Source: Rhynochetos jubatus (Eukaryota; Chordata; Aves; Eurypygiformes; Rhynochetidae). Taken from it: a DNA stretch of 64,000 nucleotides. Positions 48,521 through 61,041 of this stretch are shown piece by piece. The notes below the pieces were generated by a model that was not told the origin of the DNA, did not search any database, and was given only the letters and a program-made list of their open reading frames with translations. Location: the NCBI GenBank assembly GCA_027574665.1, contig CM050653.1, positions 14,282,664-14,346,663 of the forward strand. Reading direction: 5' to 3'. The first letter of the stretch is position 1, and every line of letters starts with the position of its first letter. The translations under genes and the position numbers were made by a program.

Positions 48521-51055
48521 CACTGAATCACATATTCCCCCTTGGACTGACATGGGTATGTATATGGGGGATGGAGGTACCTAATTAGAAGCTAGAATTC
48601 ATACAGTGCAGCAACAGACACATTAAAGGATGCCCAAGCTTATAGATTTAGCTTAGTGTCAAAATTTTAGAGTAATTTTATCAGGCTTTAAATTTCATAT
48701 CTCTTTCATATTAAGTATATCAAATTATACAATAATGGGATTATCTGGTAGCTCGAACAGGTAGCACTGCACAACTGCACAATTCTTCAAGATCACTTTG
48801 GAGGCCCCAAGATTTGAAAAGATTCCACTCCACCTCCCCTTCAGTGAAATCCAAGTTGCTGAAACAATTATGCAGCAAATTCAGAAGAGCTAAAATACGT
48901 GTTAATGTGTATTTCATATACTGACTTTAAGTTTAACCATTTAAAAATAAATACTAGAGAATTATTTACTTTTTTTCCAGAACACTAGCAGAAACTTAAC
49001 TAGTCATACATTCCACCCCTTTTTCCATGGAACACTTCCAATCTTCATTTTTATTGCTTCTTTAATATTGGCAAGGAGAAATTAATTGCATTAATTCCAT
49101 AATTCTTCAACTAAGGAACCTAACTTTGATTTTTAAGATATGGCAGTTTTCTAATTAATTTTATTTGAGAACTTTCTTCCCTGAAAAAGAACTTCAGGCA
49201 AGGTTATATGTAACTACATATTTTTCCTTTGTTTGACAACATTATAGCACTACATTTTTCTTAGCACTTTCAAAGTAATTAACAAAGTCAAAATGTCTCT
49301 TGTGACATCACATTCCAGTCATGCTAAAGCCTCCTGCTTTAATCTCCACTCTCTCTACCTGAAGTATGTAAGTGGTACTTAGCTTAGTTCAGTGAAATAA
49401 ATTAGTGCAAGAAAAAACAGGTCCATGATGTGCTTCATTCTGTAGTCTTACACACTTTCATGAAACTCCATGCCAGTGGTGTACCTCTCCCAAGATAAAT
49501 GTAACAGTATTCTATACAACTGAAAAAATGTTAAAGTGAGGCAGAAAAATCTGGCTTTTTGCCAATTTCAAACAGCACAGAAATATGTTATTCTCATCCA
49601 CTCCAGGTTTACAAATTTTGCTGTGAGCAAAACACAGTTTTGCTGCATCCTTCCCTAAGTAATTTTCCCAGGGTAGAATATGGTTCTTCCTTGAAGAATT
49701 TTGTTTTGCAAAAAAAACTGCTAGAACTTTTTTTCTCTTATTAAAAACAGTTTTGTGGAGTACATTACAATGAAACACCCTCTCCTAACTACCTAATTAT
49801 TCCAGCATCTATAGAAATCAGAGACAGGTAGTGGCAAAGTAACGGTTCTAAATTCTTCCCTACAGGTTTCTTTCCTCTGAACTTCCCCAGCCTGTTGGAG
49901 CACGTACTAGCCAAGTTGCTCAGAGACTTTTACCTGAGGATGCCAGAAGATTCTTCTTTTTGGACTAGAAGGGAGTGAAGAAATCATCATTCTTTTAGGT
50001 GAGATATAAAAATTCTCAAACCATCTTTCTCAAGTAAAAGACACTTATTAGTATTGCACAGTCCAAGCTATTATGTTATTCTTTAGCCACACAGAGACTA
50101 GCTCAATGGTCTGGGAAAAGAGAAAAAAACCCCTTCTGGCTCCCAACTGCTAATTCACTGCAACTGGGGCACTTCCTGAAGCAGGACAGTTATATGCCAT
50201 TCTTTATAAAAACAGGTAGATGCTCTTTCCAGTCCTGTGCAAATGACATGAGAAAGACCCTTCTTCATGCTACTGAAGGCTGTATATCACACAGGTGATG
50301 CAGTTATCTTCAAGCTACCTAGTTCATAGTCAAAATAGCACAGGCATAGTAGCACAGAGCTCATCATGGGCAATGAAAGCCCATGAAATACAAGCCCTCA
50401 GAAATAAAGTAAACATTCAGTAATTAGCACATAGCTCTTGTGGCTGCTATGGTCAAAGTGCTACTGGGCCTTAAGACAGGTTGCTTAAAGCTGCTAAGGA
50501 ATATCTTAATTTATAGGCCATGTCCTTAGCATTCCTCAAAAGCTCTTTTTCCTTTCTGCTCCACCGTGACTGGATGCAGATCTAACAAGGCACGGCTGGT
50601 TTATTTTTTTGTATGAAGATGGCAAAATTATGTATGTCCAGTAGCTAGATTCTTCATCTGTAGTTCTTTCATTCTGTGCCAATGAGGTCTTTTTGTTTCC
50701 TGATCTGACGTGCTGGAAGGTTTGATTTCTTTGCTTTTTCTGTTTAGATTACACAAATTAAATGCAATCAGATCTCATGTTTGTGATCTAAAGTGCTCAC
50801 CAATATATCACATTTTGATGTGTATAAAGCACTTTACAGCTGCAGAGTGAGTAGAGGGTGAAAGGGGCATCTTCCTCTGTAAGAGCTGTTATGGAGGCTG
50901 GACTTGGTAAATCAGTGGCTTAACATATTATAACAAATAAGATGCTTTTCTATGCATTCCTCAGTACATGGATTAAAAACACTAACATAGGAGAGAGAAA
51001 TAAAGTGTAAAACTAGTTCTTCTCAGCAAAGCCAAGATGATAAACCTGCTGTATT

Positions 51056-51074
51056 AAAAAAAAAAAAAAAAAAA
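51056..51074 (+). repeat. Poly-A tract (19 A)
   Basis: Nineteen consecutive adenines after 'ctgctgtatt'. No recognisable retroposon body is next to it. Confidence 0.9.
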
Positions 51075-52344
51075 TCAACTACTTTTTCCCAAATGGTCAC
51101 TGAAAAATAGCACATTAATGCATTTCATCAGATGAATAAACATAAGGAAAGTGTGGCTAAAAGAAGAGTGGAGGACAAGAGCTCCAAAGCTAACATTGAC
51201 TCCTGGTTGTCACAAAATAATCAGTGCTGGTATAGGAGGATGAACCTGCTAGAAGAGATTTGAAAGCTGAGCTATGTTTTCTGCTTGAGCACTGGTCTCA
51301 CAGCCCTCAGAGGGTGTGTTTGGGTTTTCCAATGTCCTCTTTGTGAGATGTGAACTTTCTAGGGGTTATTTTTCCCTAACTCTACCTCCAACACCTGATT
51401 TCAAAGGCTTGATCTCAGGCCAACAGAGCTGAATGTGCCCATGCACTCACAAATATGATGGCTCTTTATCCTCTTCAATTGAACCTGAGGCCACCAGAAC
51501 AGCAGGCGTGCATCTATACAGTTAGAAGGACTGGCAAGGTTATGAGGTAGAGATCATAATCAACTTACACACCCTGTACGTTCAGAGTGGGCTATTAACA
51601 AGTGGTCGTTGATGGGTTACACATGCCTCATTGACATCAGCCTAACTGCACCTAAACCAGGAGGCCACCCACACCCGTGCAATAGTATGAGAGCTAAAGT
51701 TTAAAACTCGTGGTTGACGAGGACTGGGTTTTTTTCTTTTACATGATGCAGAACCAGACATGACTTACATGCATACAGAATCCCAGAAGTAAATCCTTTA
51801 AAATACAGTGTTGCTGAAAATTTCGAAGTTGAATATACTTTGGCAAACTAGAAACACACTCCATACGTATTCTCTGAACTTGCCTCTGCTGAACAAAATC
51901 ATGCTTTGCAACTGTTCCAGAAATGAAAATACCGCATGCAGGCTATATTAAAATATGTGAAAGAGTATAAAATCCATACCCGGTCAAATGCAAAGTCTAG
52001 CATTAAATGCAGCATTGAGGTTGCTCAATCAACCACTCAGATCAGGAAATTCCAGAAGTTAATGGTCCGTGGTCGTCTCTTCTATAATTCCATTGAAAGT
52101 ATTTAGCATTCCCAGAATTCACTGACATAAAACATATGAAGCATTTCTATTCATTTTAATTTATTCATGTTTGTGTTACCTAATTCGTGGTTGAGACTAG
52201 TAGGAGATTCTATCTTAACAAGTTATCATGATTAAACTGAGCTCAATCCAATCCACTTTTTACATAAGAAACCTGAAATCAAGACAAAGTGGTCCAAAGA
52301 CAATGAAGTACTTAACAGTACAGGAGTTAGGTTAATTTTCTATG

Positions 52345-52440
52345 TGTCCTACAGGTTTCCGTGAGACCTTTGGCAAATCACCTATATTTCCAAGTAATAT
52401 TCATTCATTCCCATATTTGTATATTTAATATAGAATAACT
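52345..52440 (+). mobile_element. Possible MIR-like SINE fragment
   Basis: 'gtgagacctttggcaaatcacc' (about 52361-52382) followed by 'tatatttcc' and an AT-rich 'cccatatttgtat...aatagaataact' stretch follows the order of the complement of a MIR core ('gtgaccttgggcaagtcacttaacctct...tttcctcatctgtaaaatgggg'). The match is short and diverged, and strand is not certain relative to the consensus. Confidence 0.35.
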
Positions 52441-55400
52441 TAATTTCAGCTTGAGCTACTTTATTTCCTTCTGCAAGGACAATGAAATAAGCCAAGCCTG
52501 AAGTTGGCATCAGGCACATTTTTTTATTCAGTTGAAGATTTATTTTTAAATCATATCAAAAGGAGCATATTTCCCTCACACTGTCATAACAGAAGTAGCC
52601 CCTATAATGTTTTATGAAAATTCAAAACAGACTCACTAGTCATGGAAAACATCAACTTGAAAGGACTTTTAAAGAGGCAAGACTGACCTAAATAGGATTA
52701 GAACTGAAGTTTGAATGCATGAAGGAAATTTGGACAATCATCCCATTGACTTCTCTGTTGTCAGGATGTCACCTAGCACTTGTGTTACGTTAGCTGTTAC
52801 TGCTAATACAGAAGAAGTACACATAAGTTTCCTGAAAAATGTTGAAAAATTGTGTATCAGTAATTTCCACTGATTTCTTTTCAGGAAATAAGACATGAAG
52901 GAACCCCTTCTGCTGCATTTTAGTTCCTACCATTCCATTCTGTTACAATTTCCCTACTATTGCAAGCATTAAGTGGGGAATGCTTAATAGTTTTAATTTT
53001 TTTTTTCATTTAAAATCTGTTTTAAAGTAATAATATTTAAAATGTTTTTTATGTATTTGGAAAATACCGTTTACTTTTCTCTTAACATAGTTTCCTAGTG
53101 AAAAAAATATGATCAACTCTATTTAAACAAGTCATTGTCTGAACTGCTGAAGGACACTCCCCTAAAACTGGAAATTCTTTGGAGTTTGCTTACAAAAGTT
53201 AAGCTGAAACATATTGTCAGTGTCATAAAGCTATAGGCACTGTTGACATATCACAAACAAATTTGTCCTAGCATTTTTATATTATCTTCGTGTTTCTTAT
53301 TGATTAAATATCACATAATACCTTTCCTGTGTATTCACAGGTTCATTGAGTTGTATTATATTATGAAATGGATGTGTTTACTTGCAGGGGGTGGTTTCAC
53401 AGGTGTTTAAAATATCCCAAACAACTGTCTTCTGAAATAAGGCAAAACTTTGATATCATAATAATTTTATATACTGAGATAGCCAAAATATATATATGGT
53501 ACCCCTTTTGGTCAACTATATATGATAGAACTAATTACAGATACTCTGCTTTCCTTTTCAGATGTTTCTATTTTAGTATAAACACAGAATTAAAAATGCT
53601 GCCAAATGAATGGGAAAAAAACACACATATTTCTCAACCCTGAAGTACGAAGTTTTAGCGATGTCAGATTTCCCATTTTGTTTGTGTTCAGAGAGATTTT
53701 CTTGCCTTTAGAATTGTCAGCATGTGGCTAAGTAGATGTGAAGAGTATCTGCAAGGTTGTCATGTACAAAAATAACTGGTTAATCTGTTTAGCATGAAAA
53801 TAACTGGTGGAAACCTCTGTCCCCTGATGTAACAATAATATAGGACTGATTTGTCTGGAAATGCCATGTATGCTCTGCAACTGAGGAAAAAAACCAGGAA
53901 TGAAGACTCTTGCTTTGCAGATCCAAGTTGACCCAAGAAAGTGCCACAAATTCAAAGAATGCTGCTTGGTGCTACATTTTATACAGGAATCTCTAATGTA
54001 GCAGATAGATGTGAAAAAACACATATAGCCAGAAAACTCCCTAATGACAGCACAGATTGGAAAAGAGCACATACATTACAGATAAGGTCAGTATTCATTT
54101 GTGCTCAAAATTAAAAACTATATTCAAGAAAAAAAATGTGTATCATTAATCAAATGGACTTTATAACAGTTAAGAAGCCCTTGCTCATCTGCAAACAATT
54201 AGTCATAAGTAACATTACTGTTACTAAGTTTTAGAATCATCTGCTGTATAAAAGCAACTTTAACTTGACCTTTTATTTTATATTTCTTGCTAGGAGCATG
54301 TGCTATGCTGTAGGTTCAATAAGATGTCCCCAGGCTGCCCCACTCAGAGGCATCTGTGTTAACAGAAGTCTGCTGCTGCAGCTTCTGCAGAGTGGCAACT
54401 CAGATGGAGCAAATGCTTCCCAAACCCACAACTGTCCACTGGTTCCCTCTGCATGACTTGCAGTGGTCTAAGAAAATATTGTTATATTGTTTTCTAGCCA
54501 CGAAGGAAAAGACAAAGTAACCCACAGTGTTGGGAAGGACCAGAAGTTACCATTTTCTTCTTTCCCAAGGAAGTGACCACCTGAGTGGCTGACAGAGCTA
54601 AGTAGCCACTGCATGCAAACCTCAGTGCAACACAGGAATGTATGGTCCCTGGAAATTACTTAAAACCCTGGGATATGATTGCTTATGCTACATGTAAATC
54701 ATAAAAGAGAAAGCTCCAAATTGCCTGGAGATATGGAGAAGTGCTGTCAGGCCACTCCTTACCCATTCAGACATACCAGTGCTAGAGAAAACACTTCAGC
54801 TTCCCAGATTTTCTCAGCTAAAACTACAGTCAAAGCAGAAATGAGAATGCGTAATTACCAAGATGACAGTTGACTTATTTAGTCCTCCAAATTTTCTTCC
54901 TTTGAATTATAATACTTTCTGAGATGTAAAAAGGCCTAACATTTTCTTGCATTTTTAATTTTAAAAAATAACAGCATTCAAATATTATGACATTCTTTCA
55001 GACTTGCTTTTCATTTGCTCATTTTTGTGGTTCTTTAATTATGCGATACATGGCAGTCTCTTAGTCTTTCAGTATAATACACCGTCTCTCAGATACAAAC
55101 ATGTTAATTGGGTACACACGTCTTGCTTGTGCAACATGTCTAGTCAGCTCCCAAAGCAGATGAAGGCAGTTTCGTATACCACAGGTTTGAGTAAAAATAT
55201 GAAAGCTGTAGTGGAGGGTATTTACAAAGGCCATCTTTGGCCTCAGGGGCTAACCTCTTTATGCAACCTCTCCTGGCTGCTGCTTTGAAATACCCTCTGC
55301 TGGAGCCTCTCTTTTTACCAAGTACAGAGACAGCTTCAGACAAAAAAAAACCCAAGGCTAAATTAGGCATTGTGAACACCCCACTTCTAAACATACAGGA

Positions 55401-55589
55401 TTTCTTCATTAAGAGATTAAAGTGCAGGTACTTTGTAAATTTATCATATGCTCACAAACTGATGTTTTCATGCTGCCTCCAGACCCTTCAGCAGCCCGTG
55501 TTCCGCTCACTAACGCAATTTCCTACAAAACCCATGTGTGTCAGTAGATGCTACCTGGGTTCAAACCCCAGCAACACGCAGCCTTCTTG

Positions 55590-55642
55590 ACATAGAATCA
55601 TAGAATGGTTAGGGTTGGAAGGGACCTTAAAGATCATCTACA
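55590..55642 (-). mobile_element. CR1 3' tip, antisense (about 53 bp)
   Basis: The plus strand reads 'catagaatcatagaatgg', 'ttagggttggaagggacc', 'ttaaagatcatcta'. This is the exact layout of the complement of the last ~50 bases of a CR1 3' UTR and its ATTCTATG repeats. The similarity ends at about 55642. It is either an extremely 5'-truncated insertion or the remnant of a deleted one. The sequence is little diverged, so it is relatively young. Confidence 0.88.
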
Positions 55643-58257
55643 TCTGCAGGATCGGCAAATGCTACAAACATGAAGTTAATCATAGAGAATGTAACAGACA
55701 ACGTATAACGTACAGATCCAACGATCTCTCGAAGAGATCACTCCCAGGTGCATGCAGTGGACATACTCATACTAGCTTCTTTTGAGAGTGATAGAAACGT
55801 TCCAGCATTCACATTTTGCATACACATGCAAGTACTCCCTAGCGAGGGTTATACTCTGAGATATGAATATCAAATACAGAAGGTTTTGGTGGAAAATATA
55901 TATGTTTTCATCAGTATTATTTCATTGAAGTGTTCTTGCAGTCTAATCAGTGCCACCATTTAGAACATAAACTCATGCTTCTGTTGGATCTCAGATCATG
56001 AACTCTGCACAGAAAGGGCTACGGATTCCATAAAAACTCTCACTCCAGAAATTGCTCCACATGGAGTACACTCTGACCTTCTGTCTGGCTCACAGCAAAA
56101 TTAAGGGAGTTTTATAACTCTGGACATCTCAAAATGTGGGGGTGATAAAGTCTGAAGGAAAGATCAGTATTTAGGTTAGCAGATAACTCTCCAGAGGGCC
56201 CAAACCTTTTACAATTGCCATCCATCTCCACCAGCAAGCAGTTTCACATCGCATGAAGAGCAATAAATCTTACGACCGTACAAAAGCAAAGGGAATGAAC
56301 TTAAGTCTAAAAGCCATCCAAAACAATACACTAAATGCATTCTTGAGAGACAACAGGAATATCTTTATGGACATAATCCACAGTATACTGTGCCAGAAGT
56401 CTGACAACTAAGGATAGGAAGAAAAGGCATTTGCAAGAGTTCAGGCCACATTCATGAATACAAGTTCTAAAATGTGAAAGCCACAAACCGTTTTGTAATA
56501 TCCCAATTCCCTTACTTTATGTCATGTAAGCCAACATTATCTGCAGCACAATGGCTAAAAATGGTCTTCTCTCATTCAACATCTGTTGGACTGTCCCATG
56601 ATAAAGAGTGACTTCAGTCCACATGTTATTCTAATAACTGGACGAGCCACACTCTTCATTTTCTCTAGCATCTGAATAGAATCTGGAGAAGAGAAAATAT
56701 ATTCTTTAGGCCTAGTTTTTGCAAGTTCATATGAGTAGAAGTATATTATGCTGCCTTCCAATTTCTCTGAAAAGGCTTAGGAAAACAGAGACTCCCTCAG
56801 AAATACCCAGAGACACAAGACAAGATTTGGCAGCCTTACACATAGCACATGCATGGAGTAAAGGACTACGTAACACAAATACACTTTCTAGGTTCTACCT
56901 TTATAAAACTAATGGAAAATTGGGTCATTTTATTTGCCCTTTGTGAAATGTAAAACCAGTAAATAATAAAAGAAAATATTGTAAGAAATTGTTTGTTTGA
57001 CAATGTTTTTTAACAGCAGATGTTAATACATTATTTTTATTTTATTTTTTTTTTTAAGAATGCTGAGTCCTAGGCTTATATAAACTGTGACTTTTGGCTC
57101 AGGTTGATTAACTTCCTTATTTCTACTACATTCATTTTCACTGTCATATCCAAATACAATTTTCAAGAGAAAGTCAAATCCTTGATGAAAACAGCCTTTT
57201 AATAGACCTTAACCAATTAACTGAAAATAGACTGGGTTCATACGGAAATAATCACAGTTTACGTTTAGGCCATTCACCACATTCAATACACACAACCTAT
57301 AAAAAGATATATACTCTTAAAAGTATTGTTTTGACACAATTCAAGAAAATATAGATTCAAAGTATTCTAGGTCATTTGGACACAATCTTTCTTCCAATAA
57401 TTCTAATGGAAGAGATGTACCAGATTCATAGTTGGCTTGCAGTGATACAATTTCATGGAAGTCAGTTAGACAGTATCGATTTATTTTTGCCTAGAATCTG
57501 TTTGTGAATCAAAATGATACTATGTTGCAAAATTCAAAAGTACTCTCTTTTGGTGAAGACGTATTGATTAAAAACCGAGCTACATCCTTTCTTTCAAATG
57601 TTTCATTCTTACTGGTTTCACCATGTATGACCAGCAAAATATTTTACTCACTTTGAAAGCAAAAGAGGTTTCACAAATAAGTGTTCCTAGAAAAGTAGTT
57701 TAGCAGTCAATTCAAAAGATTTCTGACAATATTGACATCTTCAGAAAATATTACTGTTGAAAACAAAACTTTCCTCAGAAATGTGTTAATTTTGGTAACA
57801 TTTTGTTTCAGCAAAATACCCAAGCAAATATGGTTCATTAATATCAAATTGTACCAACACTATAAGAATGTTAAATGATTTTTATTTACTTTCTATTTAA
57901 TACATTATAAAATAAACAAAGACATCAAAATCAAAATGAAAGATCTTGATTCACTAAAAGACTTTTTTTTAAAATGTATTCTTCCGTATGCATAAATGTA
58001 CTGCAGCATAAGGTATTTCTTAAGATACATAGTTCTCAACATAATTAGTTGGTATACATTTCAAAGTATTCCACCACTAATGGCTTAGGTTGATTAACTA
58101 CCCAGATAACATTTTACTGTACTCCATAAACGTAATAAAGAAGTATTAATTCATGAGATGATGCAAGCTATCAACAAATCTATGCTCTGTTATTCACTGT
58201 AATGTTTTGTCTTCGGAGAAGATGCTTTCAGCTATACAAGCAAAGCTATTGTGAATG
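55643..58257. other. Non-coding, no gene recognised
   Basis: AT-rich sequence with no supportable gene. A T-rich tract lies at 57031-57056. No transposable element is recognised. Confidence 0.6.
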
Positions 58258-59032
58258 TGTCGTGGTTTAACTCCAGCTAGCAAAATACCATGAAGCCACT
58301 CTCACAAATCCCCCTCCCCTCCTCCAGTGGAGGGGAAGAATCGGAGGAAAAAGAAATAAGGAAGCTCGTAAAATTGAGATAAGAACTATTTACTAATTAA
58401 ACCTAAATCAATATATACAGGTACTACTAATACTAAATAATTAATAGTAGAAAATAAAACATGATACAATATGATACAATTTCCCACCATCCACTGACCA
58501 ATGCACACCCAGATGTTGAGGGATGAAAATCAGACCCAGAGAGCCCGAGACCCACAGCCTGAGAGCGATCGCAGCCCGAGAGACGCAGCCTGAAGGCCGG
58601 AGCCCGGGAGCTAATGCAGCAGATTCCAAGCAAACCCTATCAGTGATAACATGGCCAGAAAACTGAAAACAACCCACCAACTCGCACACGAATGAGCCAG
58701 CACAGGAGTTGGCAAAGCAGCTAACTCAGGAGGGTTAGCAAGTGCCCAGGAGGAAACGAGCAAGGGAGAGAGAAAGAAGGGAAGAGTAACGGCTACCGGA
58801 CCCCCTTCCCCGCCCCAGAGACTGGAACATGACGTACTATGGAATGAAACACTTCCTTGGTTAGTCTGGGTCAGCTACAGTATCCGAAGTGGACAAAAGA
58901 CCTTGAATTCAGTACAGGCCATCCCCAGCACCAGCTGAGGCCTTATCAATGCTTTCTCTTAGCATCCAGCAACATAGTTCCCTGGCAACCAGAGTAAAGG
59001 GAGTTAACCCTTTCCTGACTGAAGCCAGCACA
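58258..59032 (-). mobile_element. Solo endogenous retrovirus LTR (ERVL-like), 775 bp
   Basis: It begins TGTCGTGGTTTAACTCCAGC, ends ...GCCAGCACA, and is flanked by a perfect 5-bp duplication, GAATG at 58253-58257 and 59033-59037. The left end matches the complement of the 3' end of an abundant bird ERVL-type LTR I recall (ending '...GGTTAAACCATGACA'). The right part, 'ggagttaaccctttcctgact', matches the complement of that LTR's 5' end. Hence the minus orientation. It shares the 'gctcgt...attgagataagaac' block near 58360-58390 with LTR copies A and B but is otherwise a different family. No retroviral genes adjoin it. Confidence 0.92.
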
Positions 59033-60869
59033 GAATGAAACCTAAATAGGAATATAAACAAGCATTTAAAAAAATCCACTTTTGTCACATTTTTTCTTTT
59101 TCTATCCTTAAATAGCATGCTTCAAAAAATGAGGTCAATTGAAATCTTTAAAGAACGAAAAAAATCAGACCTTCATGCCAGGGCAGTTTCTCAGATTACA
59201 TGATTCTCCTGCTAGGAGACAGGGAATTTTTCCAGGATACACAGTAAGACAATTTTTATAAACTCCTCCTTCATCATATCAGAAACATGAGAAGATGATT
59301 TCTGAATAAAGAAGAAAACTACAGAACTTTGGGACTGGTTGTTAGATCTGGGCTGAGGTAAGAGATTTTGAAGTTATACTTTCATGATGTGAAATCATGA
59401 TGTAATTATTTATAAGAACCATTAATACATGTAAATTAAAAATACAGTACAACTTACAACCAGCAAAATCTCTACTGCTCTGGATACAAATCATCACAAT
59501 GACGATTTTAAATCCTTCCTAAAACACCTCCTTACCCAAAAACCATGTTCACAACTATGAAAGTATTTTGATACACTATTGTCAAAGCCTTCATTGAAGT
59601 TTATTAGAACATGGGATGTGTTTCTCTACAAGCTTTAATATCATCCTCTGGTCTTCTTTGATACAATAATTATAACAATAGAGAATTGATGGCATAAAAC
59701 TAAGAATGTAAAGACTTATGATACCATGTGCTAGAATTCAGTATAAGTAATATTGTATTTAGCCAGTGTGATTTTAGAAAACAGAACCTAAGTTCATGGA
59801 TTTTTATTTCATTCTGATAAGTAATATGAACTGGAAAGAAACACAGAGTGAAAGAATGACAAGGTTAAATGCAACATAGTTAGAAAACAATTTACTTTTT
59901 TACACCTTTTCTGTCACTGGGAACAGCATGCTCTTTCACCATGTCTTTCAGGTCCACCAATTACATTATCTTTGACAATGCCTTCTTTCTAGTTACTCAC
60001 TCTAGTTACTCCAGTCAGGTTGTATCTTCATTTTGAAAACAATTTTTGCTCCTCATCTGCACAGGTATTGAAGTATGGATATGCTCAACTCTCCTGATCA
60101 TGTTTCTGATGCCACCAACCACCAATTATTCATTTCCAGCCTGTTCTCACTAACTCTTGGCTTTGTCTTTCAGATTCCTATCAAATCAAGAGTATTTCAA
60201 GCCCAATATTTGGTTTTATTTTCACCGTGGAACAATTAAGACTCTTGCCAGTGGAAGTTATTTTGTGCACCACTGAGTGCAGCTTTGCCAGTCCTTTATA
60301 CTGCTAATTTTATTGCATTTATATTTGTGGACAGGCTATTAAATTGAAGTGCCCCTGGTGAGTTCCAACTACTTCTTACATAGGCCAATTTTTCAGGGAC
60401 AGACTGGCAGAATTTTCAGACATTCTAGGAATAAACAAAAGCATTGGCCAGCAATGTGTTGGGATAATCACATCTGAATGATACAGTAAATCATTTGATT
60501 GAGGCCTTGTTGTTTGTGCAAGCACAAAAGCAAACAGCATTTCATAAAAGAAGTGTCATGCTGTGGCACCCAACTGTTCACATGAGACCAATGAAAACAG
60601 TTTGTCTCAGCTATCAGGCACCATGACATACAGTGGAGGATGCACCTACTAGACTCTACTCCTACTGTGTTAAAATTTCCCCACACTTCTCAAGCATGGA
60701 TAAGTAGTTTGAAATTTACAGAAAATCTTCCATCTACTGGTGTGAACCTCCTATGAAATCAAACACCCTCAATGTGGTTGGGAAAAGATATGATTTAAGA
60801 CAATGAGATTCCTAGCTTCTGACTTACCCATTCCTGCATCTTTCTGCTAGAGAGAACAACACTTATATT

Positions 60870-60896
60870 AACTGCACAGATGTTAACTGTGCAGTT
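60870..60896. repeat. Perfect 10-bp stem with 7-base loop
   Basis: AACTGCACAG (60870-60879) and CTGTGCAGTT (60887-60896) are exact reverse complements separated by seven bases. The flanking bases pair only weakly, so a microRNA precursor of about 70 bases is not evident. Confidence 0.8.
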
Positions 60897-61024
60897 CTGA
60901 AGAGCGTCTTGAACATAGTCAAGTTTACCTATGACAAGACAAAAAGCACATGCACAAAGATTCAACCATTTACATAATTTGTTCACATACTGTATGTACA
61001 TGTTAGAGTTTTAACTCTATGATA

Positions 61025-61041
61025 TTTATATATATATATAT
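61025..61041 (+). repeat. (TA)n microsatellite
   Basis: A short uninterrupted TA run after 'gatatt', about eight units. Confidence 0.85.

Larger units (their letters stand above)
48521..55589. other. Non-coding, no gene recognised
   Basis: About 7 kb of AT-rich DNA. It holds an A-run (51056-51074) and a possible MIR-like fragment (52345-52440). A reading frame preceded by a polypyrimidine stretch and AG (about 54270-54456) looks superficially exon-like but matches nothing I know. No gene can be supported. Confidence 0.6.

Noticed and set aside
50810..50870. 'ataaagcactttacagctgc' as a MIR or other SINE piece
   Set aside because: The single short motif is insufficient and the flanks do not match.
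60870..60896. MicroRNA precursor
   Set aside because: The stem is perfect for only 10 bp and does not extend into the flanks as a ~22-bp duplex would require.
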